38,897 bases of DNA from Microbacteriaceae bacterium PS02332 (GTDB lineage: Bacteria > Actinomycetota > Actinomycetes > Actinomycetales > Microbacteriaceae), in contig JASCOJ010000011.1 of assembly GCA_029959645.1 (NCBI GenBank), forward strand, positions 1-38,897, in the 5' to 3' direction. Below are positions 7,082-15,085 of this stretch, piece after piece (within the stretch, counting starts at the first letter, position 1; each line of letters starts with the position of its first letter). A model generated the notes under the pieces. It did not search any database, was not told the origin of the DNA, and saw only the letters and a list, made by a program, of their open reading frames with translations. Both the position numbers and the translations under genes were made by a program.

Positions 7082-8403
7082 CGCTTGCGCTTCTTGAGGT
7101 AGGCGCGGAGCTCTGCGTAGGTGCCGTCGTCCTCGCCGAAGGTCACCACGCTGCGGGCGGTCTCGAGCCAGGGGCCGGTCGAGGGGCGCAGTTCGCTGAT
7201 CGCGGCGGTGAGGTCGGCCATGCCGATGAGCCGGGGAGTACCCGTCGCGACGCTGTCCATCAGCGCCCGCTCGGCGGCGACCTCGCACGAGTACGCGATG
7301 TCCGCGCCGGAGAAGCCCTCGGTCCGGGCGGCGAGCGCGGCGACGTCGATCCCCTCGACCGGCCGACGGCCCAGTTCGGAGCGGAAGACGGCCTGGCGCG
7401 CCGGGGCATCCGGTGGGAGGACGAGCACCGTGCGGTCGAGGCGACCCGGGCGTCGGAGGGCGGGGTCGACGTCCCAGGGCTGGTTCGTCGCCGCGAGGAC
7501 GAACACCCCGTCGTTCCCGCCGTCCACACCGTCGAGTTCGGTGAGCAGCTGGTTGACCATGCCGCGGACGGAGGAGCTCCGCGTCTGGCTGCGCCGCTGG
7601 CCGAGGGCGTCGATCTCGTCGATGAACACGACGCAGGGTGCGGCGGCCCGGGCGGCCTCGAAGACGCCGCGGACGTTCTGTTCGCTCGCACCGAGGTACG
7701 GATCGAGGACGTCCGCGATGCCGACGCTGATGAACCGTGCGCCGAGTTCGCCCGCGACCGCGCGCGCGATGTACGTCTTGCCGCAGCCGGGCGGGCCGTA
7801 GAGGAGCAGGCCGCCGCGGAGGCTCTTGCCGTAGAGGGCGCGGAGCTCGGGGTTGGCGAGCGGTGCGAGGAACGACGCGTTGAGGCGGGCCTTGACGTGC
7901 TCCATCCCGCCCACGTCGGCGAAGGTCACGCTCGACGACTCGGGGGACCACACACTCGTCGGGTCGGTGTCCGGCGTGGCCCGGTCGTCGACGAACGCCC
8001 GCTCGGCGATGTGGTCGACCTGCTGTTCGGCGGCGTGCCAGTCGAAGTCCGGCGAGCCCTGCGGTGCCGCCGCAGGTCGGGCGGAGTCCGGGAGCGGGGC
8101 GGAGTCCGCAGCCGGTCCGGCGGACACGCTGGTCGGCACCGCGTCGGTCTCCGGCTCCGCGGGCGCACCCGTTCCCGGCCGCAGCGCCGCGAGCATGAGC
8201 GCCGCCGCCGAGGGGTCGGCCGGCGCCGACGCGAGTGCCGCGGCTGCCTCGGCGGTCGCCTCCGCGGTCCTCCCGGCGTCGAGCAGCAGCTGCCCGAGGT
8301 GTACCCGCAGCGCGACGTCGTCCGGGGCTGCCCGCACGGCGCGACGCAGCGCGTCGAGCAGCGGGTCCCGCTGCGGAGCGTCGTTCGGCGCGTCGTCGGT
8401 CAT
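7078..8403 (-). CDS. AAA+ ATPase with N-terminal TPR (CDC48/spastin-like module)
   Basis: This 441-residue protein has a TPR-like helical region (10-75), a disordered Pro/Ala-rich linker (76-150) and one AAA+ module. Motifs are complete: Walker A GPPGCGKT (203-210), an aromatic pore-loop YLG (236-238), Walker B VVFIDEID (258-265), sensor-1 Asn307 in ATNQPWD, arginine fingers in LRRPGR (317-321), and GFSGADI (363-369). The module resembles the classic remodelling clade (CDC48, spastin, FtsH) and lacks a protease domain. It should thread or remodel a protein partner, probably chosen by the TPRs. The ATG at 8403 overlaps the stop of the 127-residue TPR gene, and its own stop overlaps the next start. 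The target is unknown. Confidence 0.9.
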   Translation of the reverse strand: MTDDAPNDAPQRDPLLDALRRAVRAAPDDVALRVHLGQLLLDAGRTAEATAEAAAALASAPADPSAAALMLAALRPGTGAPAEPETDAVPTSVSAGPAADSAPLPDSARPAAAPQGSPDFDWHAAEQQVDHIAERAFVDDRATPDTDPTSVWSPESSSVTFADVGGMEHVKARLNASFLAPLANPELRALYGKSLRGGLLLYGPPGCGKTYIARAVAGELGARFISVGIADVLDPYLGASEQNVRGVFEAARAAAPCVVFIDEIDALGQRRSQTRSSSVRGMVNQLLTELDGVDGGNDGVFVLAATNQPWDVDPALRRPGRLDRTVLVLPPDAPARQAVFRSELGRRPVEGIDVAALAARTEGFSGADIAYSCEVAAERALMDSVATGTPRLIGMADLTAAISELRPSTGPWLETARSVVTFGEDDGTYAELRAYLKKRKR

Positions 8404-8783
8404 CGTGGTCCTCCGGGGTCGGGTTCGGATCCTGCGTGGGAACGGTCGGAGTGGGGCAGCGCGGCGCGCGAGGCGACGCCGAGGACGACCGCTCGGCGCC
8501 GCAGGGCACGCGGGTGCGTCGGGTCGACGGCGAGTGCGCGCTCGTCCGCGACCGCGGCGGTGTCGTACCGGCCGCTGGTAGCCAGGACGTCACCCATGGT
8601 GGTGACGACGTCTGGGGCGCCCGGTGCGGTGTCGTGGACCGCCGCGAGGTCGGCGAGCGCGAGCGCCTGCTCGAGGACGACCTCGCCGTCGGGCTGCGGC
8701 CGGGCGAGCCGCTGCAGTGCGTCGGCGGGGCGGTCGGCACCGCGCAACTCGCGGGTGGCGGTGAGCACTGCCGACGGGTTCAC
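8400..8783 (-). CDS. Small TPR-like protein (127 aa) upstream of the AAA+ ATPase
   Basis: The product is an all-helical 127-residue protein. One recognisable TPR unit is at about 60-97 (GDVLATSGRYDTAAVADERA followed by LAVDPTHPRAL), with weaker helical repeats before it and a disordered Pro/Gly-rich tail. The GTG at 8783 sits in a GTGA overlap with the stop of the 53-residue peptide gene, and its own stop overlaps the AAA+ start in the same way. It is therefore the second gene of a tightly coupled four-gene unit. It may be an adaptor for the ATPase, an inference from position and TPR content only. Confidence 0.75.
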   Translation of the reverse strand: MNPSAVLTATRELRGADRPADALQRLARPQPDGEVVLEQALALADLAAVHDTAPGAPDVVTTMGDVLATSGRYDTAAVADERALAVDPTHPRALRRRAVVLGVASRAALPHSDRSHAGSEPDPGGPR

Positions 8784-8941
8784 GGGTGCCCTCCGAACCG
8801 CGAGGTGCGGTCAGCCGACCGGACCGGGTCCGGTGCCGCAGCGCCCTGGCCCGCCGCGACGAGTCCGGTCGCGCCCGCGTGCGCCGACGCGTCGCTCACC
8901 GCGCGCCGCGTGACCGCAGGCCGCGCTTCCCCCCGCTCCAT
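8780..8941 (-). CDS. 53-residue peptide, first gene of the AAA+/TPR unit, leaderless
   Basis: A short frame from ATG 8941 encodes 53 residues beginning MERGEARPAVTRRAVSD and ending RFGGHP. It is too small to carry a recognisable domain and has no membrane segment or signal peptide; it is rich in Ala, Arg and Gly. Two things argue that it is translated. A TAGCGT -10 box ends exactly 6 nt before its ATG, the leaderless spacing seen at several other genes here. Its stop codon overlaps the GTG of the next gene by 4 nt, continuing the coupling pattern of the unit. It could be a functional peptide or mainly a leader cistron that delivers ribosomes to the downstream gene. Confidence 0.55.
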   Translation of the reverse strand: MERGEARPAVTRRAVSDASAHAGATGLVAAGQGAAAPDPVRSADRTSRFGGHP

Positions 8942-8947
8942 GCGAGA

Positions 8948-8953
8948 ACGCTA
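8948..8953 (-). promoter_or_regulatory. -10 box of the AAA+/TPR unit
   Basis: TAGCGT on the minus strand lies 6 nt before the ATG of the 53-residue peptide. Two direct repeats upstream (8982-9029) are placed where an activator or repressor could bind. Confidence 0.5.
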
Positions 8954-8981
8954 CCGCGGGCCGGTGGCTCGTACCGTCCCA

Positions 8982-9029
8982 CGACCAGGGGACGTCCGGT
9001 CCCGGAGAACGCGACCAGGGGACGGCCGG
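8982..9029. repeat. Pair of direct repeats upstream of the AAA+/TPR promoter
   Basis: CGACCAGGGGACG occurs at 8982-8994 and 9012-9024, each followed by one variable base and CCGG. The repeats are 30 bp apart, close to three helical turns, and about 41-88 bp upstream of the predicted transcription start at 8941. They could be operator half-sites; no known regulator consensus was recognised. Confidence 0.55.
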
Positions 9030-9100
9030 CAGGCTCGGTGCGGACCTGCCACGAACCTCCCGGGAGGCGGGTGGTCGCGCCGTACGCGGCGGCGGGGCGA

Positions 9101-9135
9101 ATCAGCTGGACGGGTCGCATCAGCTGGACGGGTCG
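9101..9135. repeat. 18-bp tandem duplication after the 353-aa TPR gene
   Basis: ATCAGCTGGACGGGTCG occurs at 9101-9117 and again at 9119-9135, separated by one base. It begins 3 bp past the stop codon of the minus-strand TPR gene and lies in the roughly 200-bp gap before the AAA+ unit promoter. That gap otherwise holds only the direct repeats and the promoter. Confidence 0.75.
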
Positions 9136-9138
9136 GGC

Positions 9139-10200
9139 TCAGGGGCGGGGGAAGGAGCTGATGACGGTGCGGATCTGGACCGACGCCACGACGACGCCCG
9201 TCAGTACCAGGCACTGCGCGGCGAGGTCGCCTGCCGGCGGCAGGAACAGCCCGACGACGGCGACCAGGAGCGCGGTGCCGAGCGTCACCGCCGTGGCGGT
9301 CCAGCCCGGGACGGCGCGCCGGGCGAGCCTGATGAGCCAGCCGAGTCGCCGGCCCGTCCCCGCGACGAACCGCACGACGACCACCAGGGCGAGCACGAGT
9401 CCGAGGGCCGGGGCGGTTGCGGTGAGCCATCGGTCAGTGGAGTCCCGCACCTCGTCGAGGAGGGTGACACCGCCGTACACGGCCATCACGCCGAGCACCG
9501 TCCGGATGCGCGCGAGCGGGTTCACGAGGCTCACCATGAGGTTCCGCCGCGCCAGGGCGTTGTCGGGTTCGCTCGCGAGGAGCCGGGCGAAGGCCAGGGC
9601 GGATTCGCCCTCGTGGCCGTGTCGCAGGCGGGCGACCGCGAGGTTGTGCCGTCCACCGCGGTCCTCCGGCGCGAGTCGGAGTGCGCGCCGGTACGCGGCC
9701 TGTGCGTCGCGTCGGCGGCCGGACGCGGCCAGCAGGTCGGCGTGCCGTCGGTGCACGTACGGCTCCGTGGGCGCGAGGCGGACTGCCTCCTCGCTCGCCC
9801 GGAGGGCATCCGGCCGGGCCGCGGCATCGGACCAGAGCGCCTCGACGACGGCATGGTGCGCGCGCCAGGAGTCGGGGTCGGCTGCCACCGCACGGCGGGC
9901 CGCGTCGAGCGCTCCGGGGACGTCCCCGACGCGGAGCAGCACCGACGACAGGACGCGCACCCCGGTCGCGTCGTCCGGGTCGAGTGTCACGGCGCGGCGG
10001 GCTGCGAGCAGCGCGTCCTCAGCGCGGTCGAGCGCGAGGAACGCCAGCGCCCGGACGCGCTCGGCGGCGGCCGACTCGCCGTCCGCGGTGTCGCCCGCGG
10101 CGAGTCCCGCGAGGGCGTCGCCCGGACGGCCGGCGTCGACCAGTGCTGCCGCACGCAGGACCGTGTCCTCTGGTCCTCGTCCCGCCGCATCCCCCGCCAC
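9139..10200 (-). CDS. TPR-repeat membrane protein (353 aa), paralogue of the 6005-7081 product
   Basis: About six TPR-like units occupy residues 1-220, with consensus pieces such as AYRRALRLAPEDRGGRHNLA. They are followed by four hydrophobic segments (about 230-245, 262-280, 300-322 and 328-345). The layout and the membrane-region sequence match the 358-residue protein 2 kb downstream, so this is a local gene duplication flanking the AAA+ genes. The GTG at 10200 has no ribosome binding site, but TACAGT lies 6 nt before it, so it is probably leaderless and independently transcribed. Function is unknown; a membrane-bound scaffold for the neighbouring ATPase is an inference from context. Confidence 0.85.
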   Translation of the reverse strand: MAGDAAGRGPEDTVLRAAALVDAGRPGDALAGLAAGDTADGESAAAERVRALAFLALDRAEDALLAARRAVTLDPDDATGVRVLSSVLLRVGDVPGALDAARRAVAADPDSWRAHHAVVEALWSDAAARPDALRASEEAVRLAPTEPYVHRRHADLLAASGRRRDAQAAYRRALRLAPEDRGGRHNLAVARLRHGHEGESALAFARLLASEPDNALARRNLMVSLVNPLARIRTVLGVMAVYGGVTLLDEVRDSTDRWLTATAPALGLVLALVVVVRFVAGTGRRLGWLIRLARRAVPGWTATAVTLGTALLVAVVGLFLPPAGDLAAQCLVLTGVVVASVQIRTVISSFPRP

Positions 10201-10206
10201 GGAGGA

Positions 10207-10212
10207 ACTGTA
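10207..10212 (-). promoter_or_regulatory. -10 box of the 353-aa TPR gene
   Basis: TACAGT lies 6 nt before the GTG start on the minus strand, matching the leaderless arrangement of nearby genes. Confidence 0.5.
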
Positions 10213-10296
10213 GCGGGCGGCGCGACCGGTACGCGCCCCTCGGACGGGAGGGTCATCGGGCTCCGCCGTGCGCCTCCCGCTCCCGGGACGCGGTGC

Positions 10297-11427
10297 TCAG
10301 AGCGAGTCGCGGAGCTCCGCGACGAGGTGTCGGACGACCTCGCGGAGGTCGCCACCGTGCTCCTGGGCGACGACGAGTTGGCGCTGGTACGAGGCGCCGT
10401 GCTCGATGACCGTGTCGAGGTGGTGCAGTTCCTCCTGGCAGCCGAGACGGTCGGCGATCGGGTCGAGGCGCTGCACGAGGTCGTGCACCTCGTCCGTCAC
10501 GAGACGCTCGTCACCGGCGACGTTCGTGATGATCTCCGCCTCCATGCCGTAGCGCGCCGCCCGCCACTTGTTCTCGCGGACGAACCAGGGCTGCATGGGC
10601 TGCAGGGTCTCGCCGGCGTCGAGGCGGTCGGAGGCCTCGGTGACGAGGCACTGGATGAGCGCCGTGACGGCACCGACCTCCTGCACGGTCGAGATGCCGT
10701 CGGAGACCCGGTTCTCGAGGGTGCCCCAGCGCGGCGACGGTCGGATGTCCCACTTGAGGTCGGCGACGCCGTCGATGACGCCGGTGTGGGTGAGGTCGCC
10801 GACGACCTCCTCGAAGTTCGCCCAGGCCCCGAGCTGCGGCGGGAGGCCGCCGGTGGGCAGCTGCTGGAACATCAGCGCGCGGTTCGAGGCGTACCCGGTG
10901 TCGGTGCCGGCCCAGAACGGGCTCGACGCGGTGAAGGCCTGCACGTGCGGGACGTAGGAGAGCAGGTGGCCGAGGACCGGCAGCGCTTTGTCGCGCGAAT
11001 CGATACCGACGTGGACGTGGACACCCCAGATCAGCATCTGCCGGCCCCACCACCGCGTCCGGTCGATGAGCTCGGTGTAGTGCTCGCTGTCCGGCGTGAT
11101 CTCCTGTTGGTCCCACACCGCGAAGGGGTGGGTGCCGGAGCACATGACCTGGGTGTCGAGGGCCTCGGCGGCGTCGGCGACCTCGCCGACGACGTGCGAG
11201 AGCTCCGCGGTGGCCGCCCCGACGGTGTCGTGGACGCCGGTCACGACCTCGACCGTGTTGGTGAGCAGCTCCTCGGTCACGCGGTCCGGGTCACCGAGTC
11301 GCTCCTGCACGGCGGCGATCACGGCGGGGGCGCGTGGAGCGAGGTCGCCCGTGCTCCGGTCGACCAGCGCGAGCTCCCACTCGACGCCGATGGTCGACGG
11401 TCGGGACTCGGTGAAACGGATGTCCAT
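10297..11427 (-). CDS. Carboxylate-amine ligase, YbdK/GCS2-type glutamate-cysteine ligase
   Basis: The product has 376 residues, the usual length for the GCS2 (YbdK) family of ATP-dependent carboxylate-amine ligases, which make gamma-glutamyl amide bonds. Characteristic stretches are GVEWELALVD near the N-terminus, the HVHVGID segment in mid-protein and ENKWRAARYG towards the end. Family members have weak glutamate-cysteine ligase activity, and the physiological product is often uncertain; in actinobacteria they may contribute to thiol or polyamine metabolism. The ATG at 11427 is favoured over an upstream in-frame ATG at 11463, because CAGGAT lies 6 nt before it and the family homology begins there. 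It is divergent from the flavin oxidoreductase gene. Confidence 0.9.
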   Translation of the reverse strand: MDIRFTESRPSTIGVEWELALVDRSTGDLAPRAPAVIAAVQERLGDPDRVTEELLTNTVEVVTGVHDTVGAATAELSHVVGEVADAAEALDTQVMCSGTHPFAVWDQQEITPDSEHYTELIDRTRWWGRQMLIWGVHVHVGIDSRDKALPVLGHLLSYVPHVQAFTASSPFWAGTDTGYASNRALMFQQLPTGGLPPQLGAWANFEEVVGDLTHTGVIDGVADLKWDIRPSPRWGTLENRVSDGISTVQEVGAVTALIQCLVTEASDRLDAGETLQPMQPWFVRENKWRAARYGMEAEIITNVAGDERLVTDEVHDLVQRLDPIADRLGCQEELHHLDTVIEHGASYQRQLVVAQEHGGDLREVVRHLVAELRDSL

Positions 11428-11433
11428 GGGGCC

Positions 11434-11439
11434 ATCCTG
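11434..11439 (-). promoter_or_regulatory. -10 box of the carboxylate-amine ligase gene
   Basis: CAGGAT lies 6 nt before the ATG at 11427. The same hexamer and spacing occur before the DivIVA-like gene at 31290. Confidence 0.45.
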
Positions 11440-11505
11440 CCCGTACCGTCCCGGACGGCGCACCTGGGACTCGCGGACGGTCCTGCGGTCCGCGGTGGTG
11501 TCGCC

Positions 11506-11511
11506 TAGTGT
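11506..11511 (+). promoter_or_regulatory. -10 box of the FadH-like gene
   Basis: TAGTGT lies 7 nt before the GTG at 11519, again with no room for a Shine-Dalgarno sequence. Confidence 0.45.
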
Positions 11512-11518
11512 TCGTTCC

Positions 11519-13624
11519 GTGACCGCTGTCGTTCATCCCGTCCCCGCCGGGCTCCCCACCGTCGTGTCGCCCTGGACGCTCGGCCCCCTGCGCCTGCCGA
11601 ACCGCATCGTGATGGGCTCGATGCACACCGGGCTCGAACTGCTCGACGACGGCGGGGTCGCACTCGCCGCGTTCTACCGGGAGCGTGCCGCCGGGGGAGC
11701 GGCGTGCATCGTCACGGGAGGCATCGCGGTCAGCGACGAAGCGCGAGGCGGACCGGACTTCGCGGTGTTCGGCGTGGGCGGCACCGACGAACGGTTCCGG
11801 GTCGCGGTCGACGCCGTGCACGAGGAGGGCGGCACGGTGCTCGCGCAGCTGTTCCACGCGGGCCGGTACGCGCTCGTCGGCGGACTCGTCGACCGGCACG
11901 GCGCTCCGCAGCGGGCCGTGGCGCCCTCTGCCCTGCCGTGGGCCGCTGCCCGTGGCGTCGTGCCCGAGGAACTCACGGCGACAGAGGTCGAGCGCACGGT
12001 CGCCGACTTCGCCGCCGCAGCCCGGACGGCGCGGGACATCGGCTTCGACGGGGTCGAGGTGATGGCGTCGGAGGGCTACCTGATCAACCAGTTCGCGTCG
12101 CCGCTGACGAACCTGCGCGAGGACGCATGGGGTGGCACACCCGAGCGACGCCGACGGTTCGCGGTCGAGGTCGTGCGGGCGGTCCGGGCGGCGGTGCCCG
12201 ACCTGGCGGTGACGATCCGGTTGTCCGGCGCCGACCTGATGCCCGGCTCGAGCACCGACGAGGACGTGGACGCGCTCGTGCGGGACCTCCTGCCACTCGG
12301 TCTCGACGCGGTGTCGGTGGGCATCGGCTGGCACGAGTCCCGGACGCCGACGATCCAGGCCGCGGTGCCGCACGGTGCGTGGATCCCGACCGTGACGCGC
12401 ATCGCCGACGTGGTGCGCGCCTCCGACCGCCCCGAGGTCCGTGTGATCGCCTCGAACCGGATGACCGACCTGCGGGACGCCGAGGCCGTGCTCGCCGACG
12501 GCCGCATCGACGCCGTGGCGATGGCGAGGCCGTTCCTCGCCGACGCGACGCTCGTCGAGCGCTCGCTCGCCGGCCGGTTCGACCTCGTCACCACCTGCAT
12601 CGGCTGCAACCAGGCGTGTCTCGACCGGTCGATCGTCGCGCAGCCCGTGTCGTGCCTCGTGAACCCCCGCGCCGGTCGCGAGCTCGAGTTCCCGCTCCGG
12701 CCGACCGTCGCCGCGATGCGCGTCGACGTCGTCGGGGGAGGCCCGGCCGGACTGGCCGCGGCGGTCGACGCCGCCCGTCGCGGGCACCGGGTCCGGCTCT
12801 GGGAGGCCGCCGACGAGCTCGGCGGTCAGTTCGGTCTGGCCGCGCTCGTCCCCGGCAAGGAGGACTACGCCGCACCCGTCCGTGCGGCCGCCGCCGAGCT
12901 CGTCGATCGCGGTGCCGAGGTCCTGCTCGGACGTGCGGCGACGGCGGCGGACCTCGCCGACAGCGACGCGGTCGTCGTGGCGTCCGGTGTCGTGCCCCGG
13001 TCCCTGGACGTCCCCGGCGCCGACCTCCCGCACGTGGTCCCGTACGAGCGTGCGCTCCGCGAGGGCGTCCCAGCGGGGACCGTCGCGGTGGTCGGTGGCG
13101 GCGGGATCGGCGTCGACACAGCGGCGTTCCTCACCGAGTCGCCGGACGAGCACGAGCGGGCGCTCGACTTCGCCGCCCGCTGGGACGTCACGCCGTCGAC
13201 GACGCTCGTCGGCGACCTGCCCCAGCGCGAGCCGACGGCCGACCGGGTCACCCGGCCCGGGGAGCAGGTCACGGTCCTCCGGCGCACCGGGAAGTTCGGT
13301 CAGGGGGTGGGACTGACCTCGCGGTGGGTGGCGCTCGGACGCCTCCGGGACGCGGGGGTGCGCATGGTCGGTGGCGTGCAGGAGTACCTGCGGATCGAGC
13401 CGGGCACGCTCTGGATCCGGGACGAGGCCGGCGACGAGGTCGCGGTGCCGGCCGACAGCGTCGTGGTGTGTGCCGGACAGGAGCGGCACGACGAGCTGAC
13501 CACGGGTCTCCAGGCCGCCGGCGTCCCCTTCGCCGTCGTCGGCGGGGCGCGCGACGCCCGCAGCGTGGACGCCGTCCGGGCGACCAGCGAGGCCATCGCG
13601 GCCGTCCGCGTGCTCGCCCCGTGA
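11519..13624 (+). CDS. FadH-like NADH:flavin oxidoreductase (FMN, 4Fe-4S, FAD)
   Basis: This 701-residue protein has the three-module layout of 2,4-dienoyl-CoA reductase and trimethylamine dehydrogenase relatives. An old-yellow-enzyme TIM barrel binding FMN covers about 15-350. A 4Fe-4S cluster follows with Cys360, Cys363, Cys367 and Cys379 (CIGCNQAC and a later Cys). Then come two Rossmann folds with VVGGGPAGLAAA (about 403) and VVGGGGIGVDTA (about 525) for FAD and NAD(P)H. The likely reaction is NAD(P)H-dependent reduction of an activated double bond, such as dienoyl-CoA in unsaturated fatty acid degradation; the substrate cannot be fixed from sequence. The GTG at 11519 is chosen from the -10 box and the start of homology. 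It is monocistronic. Confidence 0.88.
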   Translation: MTAVVHPVPAGLPTVVSPWTLGPLRLPNRIVMGSMHTGLELLDDGGVALAAFYRERAAGGAACIVTGGIAVSDEARGGPDFAVFGVGGTDERFRVAVDAVHEEGGTVLAQLFHAGRYALVGGLVDRHGAPQRAVAPSALPWAAARGVVPEELTATEVERTVADFAAAARTARDIGFDGVEVMASEGYLINQFASPLTNLREDAWGGTPERRRRFAVEVVRAVRAAVPDLAVTIRLSGADLMPGSSTDEDVDALVRDLLPLGLDAVSVGIGWHESRTPTIQAAVPHGAWIPTVTRIADVVRASDRPEVRVIASNRMTDLRDAEAVLADGRIDAVAMARPFLADATLVERSLAGRFDLVTTCIGCNQACLDRSIVAQPVSCLVNPRAGRELEFPLRPTVAAMRVDVVGGGPAGLAAAVDAARRGHRVRLWEAADELGGQFGLAALVPGKEDYAAPVRAAAAELVDRGAEVLLGRAATAADLADSDAVVVASGVVPRSLDVPGADLPHVVPYERALREGVPAGTVAVVGGGGIGVDTAAFLTESPDEHERALDFAARWDVTPSTTLVGDLPQREPTADRVTRPGEQVTVLRRTGKFGQGVGLTSRWVALGRLRDAGVRMVGGVQEYLRIEPGTLWIRDEAGDEVAVPADSVVVCAGQERHDELTTGLQAAGVPFAVVGGARDARSVDAVRATSEAIAAVRVLAP

Positions 13625-13819
13625 CGTGTGCCGCGGACCCGCAGGGGGCCCGGCGCGCCGCGGCTCGCTTCCGGCTCCGGAATCTGCAAGAATGAACGGT
13701 CGAATCGTGTCCGCTCGACCCTCTATCCAGCGGATTGCGATCTCATCGAGCTTCCACCGTGTGTGCCCCCACGCCCGCGGTTCCGGTTCAACCACAACAC
13801 GTACGCAACAGGAGCAATT

Positions 13820-14233
13820 GTGGCTGTCAAGATCCGTCTCAAGCGTCTCGGTAAGATCCGGGCGCCCTACTACCGCATCGTCGTCGCCGACTCGCGCACC
13901 AAGCGCGATGGTCGTGTCATCGAGGAGATCGGCAAGTACCACCCGACCGAGGAGCCCTCGTTCATCGAGGTGCAGTCCGAGCGTGCGCAGTACTGGCTCG
14001 GCGTCGGCGCGCAGCCGACCGAGCAGGTCGCCGCGCTGCTGAAGCTCACCGGTGACTGGGCCAAGTTCAAGGGCGAGAAGGACACCGAGTCCAAGGTCAA
14101 GGTCCGCGAGCCCAAGCCGGCCTTCACGGTCGACAGCTCGAAGAAGGCCGTCCTCAAGCCGAAGTCGGAGAAGACGGCCCCCGCCGCCAAGGCCGACGAC
14201 GCTGAGTCCGCCGACGAGACGACCGAGGCGTAG
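13820..14233 (+). CDS. rpsP: 30S ribosomal protein S16
   Basis: This is ribosomal protein S16, needed for 30S assembly. The conserved start [22 protein letters not shown]-like region and the following [17 protein letters not shown] blocks are clear. It has 137 residues; beyond the roughly 80-residue core there is a Lys/Ala/Glu-rich tail typical of actinobacterial S16. The GTG at 13820 is supported by AGGAG at 13809-13813, and an upstream in-frame extension to 13628 is rejected because it lacks family sequence. About 190 bp before it are non-coding leader, with a possible -10 (AAGAAT, about 13688-13693). It heads the rpsP-khpA-rimM-trmD unit. Confidence 0.97.
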   Translation: MAVKIRLKRLGKIRAPYYRIVVADSRTKRDGRVIEEIGKYHPTEEPSFIEVQSERAQYWLGVGAQPTEQVAALLKLTGDWAKFKGEKDTESKVKVREPKPAFTVDSSKKAVLKPKSEKTAPAAKADDAESADETTEA

Positions 14234-14236
14234 TTC

Positions 14237-14473
14237 TTGCTCGCTTCCGCGCTGACGCACCTCGTCAAGGGGATCGTCGATCACCCTGACGACGTGCGCG
14301 TCGCCAGCTCCACCTCCCCACGCGGCGAGGTCCTCGAGGTGCGCGTGCACCCCGAGGACCTCGGTCGCGTGATCGGTCGCGCCGGACGGACCGCGAAGGC
14401 GCTCCGCACCCTCGTCTCGGCTCTCGCCGACGGCAAGCGGGTGCGGGTCGACGTGGTCGACACCGATTCCTAG
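14237..14473 (+). CDS. khpA: RNA-binding KH-domain protein KhpA
   Basis: This is a 78-residue single KH-domain protein with the RNA-contact motif VIGRAGR (45-51). Family members bind RNA, often with KhpB/Jag, and affect cell size, ribosome assembly or sRNA function. It starts with TTG at 14237, three bases after the rpsP stop, so it is translationally linked to rpsP. Position between rpsP and rimM is the standard one for this gene in actinobacteria and firmicutes. Confidence 0.93.
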   Translation: MLASALTHLVKGIVDHPDDVRVASSTSPRGEVLEVRVHPEDLGRVIGRAGRTAKALRTLVSALADGKRVRVDVVDTDS

Positions 14474-14492
14474 GGAAGAGACCCAGCTCCGG

Positions 14493-15080
14493 GTGGGTCG
14501 CATCACCAAGGCACACGGGCTCAAGGGCGGTCTCAAGCTCGAGCTCTACACCGACGACCCGGATCGTCGGTTCACACCGGGAGCGGTCTTCTCGCTCCAG
14601 GTCCCGGACGAGTCCCCGTGGTCGGGCAAGACCATCGCGATCGACGAGCTCCGCTGGTACAACGGCCACCCGGTCGCCTTCTTCGAGGGCATCGGGGACC
14701 GGTCCGCCGCCGAGACCCTCGCGCGGGCCATCCTCTGGGTCGATCAAGACCCCGACGAGGAGACCGGCGAAGAGGACGCCTGGTACGACCACCAGCTGGT
14801 CGGCCTGCGGGTCCTCCGCGACGGCGTCCAGGTCGGCACCGTCGCACGCGTCGACCACCTGCCGGCGCAGGACCTGCTCGCGGTCGACACCGCCGACCGC
14901 GGTGAGGTGCTCGTGCCGTTCGTCGCGGCGATCGTCCCGGCCGTCGACATCGCCGCCGGCACCGTCACGGTGACGCCGCCGACGGGCCTGTTCGAGGACC
15001 CGATCGCGGAGCTCGCGACGCCCGAGCCGCCGTCGTCGACGCCGCCCACGTCGGCACCGTCGTCGTCCGACGAGTCGTAG
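14493..15080 (+). CDS. rimM: Ribosome maturation factor RimM
   Basis: RimM binds S19 and helps mature the 3' head of the 30S subunit. The N-terminal RimM domain begins [19 protein letters not shown] and the C-terminal PRC-barrel runs from about residue 90 ([13 protein letters not shown]) to TPPTGLFED. It has 195 residues including a Pro/Ser/Thr-rich tail absent from most homologues. The GTG at 14493 is the only usual start codon near the homology boundary, with GGAAGAG at 14474-14480 as a distant ribosome binding site. Sequence resembling the family N-terminus (TQLR) continues a few codons upstream, where no ATG, GTG or TTG is available, so the exact start is slightly uncertain. Confidence 0.94.
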   Translation: MGRITKAHGLKGGLKLELYTDDPDRRFTPGAVFSLQVPDESPWSGKTIAIDELRWYNGHPVAFFEGIGDRSAAETLARAILWVDQDPDEETGEEDAWYDHQLVGLRVLRDGVQVGTVARVDHLPAQDLLAVDTADRGEVLVPFVAAIVPAVDIAAGTVTVTPPTGLFEDPIAELATPEPPSSTPPTSAPSSSDES

Positions 15081-15085
15081 CGCGC

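Noticed and set aside
7057-8913. Plus-strand open frame of 618 codons opposite the AAA+ gene
   Set aside because: The AAA+ motifs on the minus strand are complete and the plus-strand translation shows no domain.
8896-9120. Minus-strand 74-codon frame before the AAA+/TPR unit
   Set aside because: It runs through the promoter repeats, overlaps the better supported 53-aa frame, and has no ribosome binding site or recognisable fold.
11291-14536. Minus-strand open frame of over 1000 codons across the FadH-like gene, rpsP and khpA
   Set aside because: It runs antisense to three clear genes and encodes low-complexity Arg/Asp/His-rich sequence; high GC content keeps such frames open.
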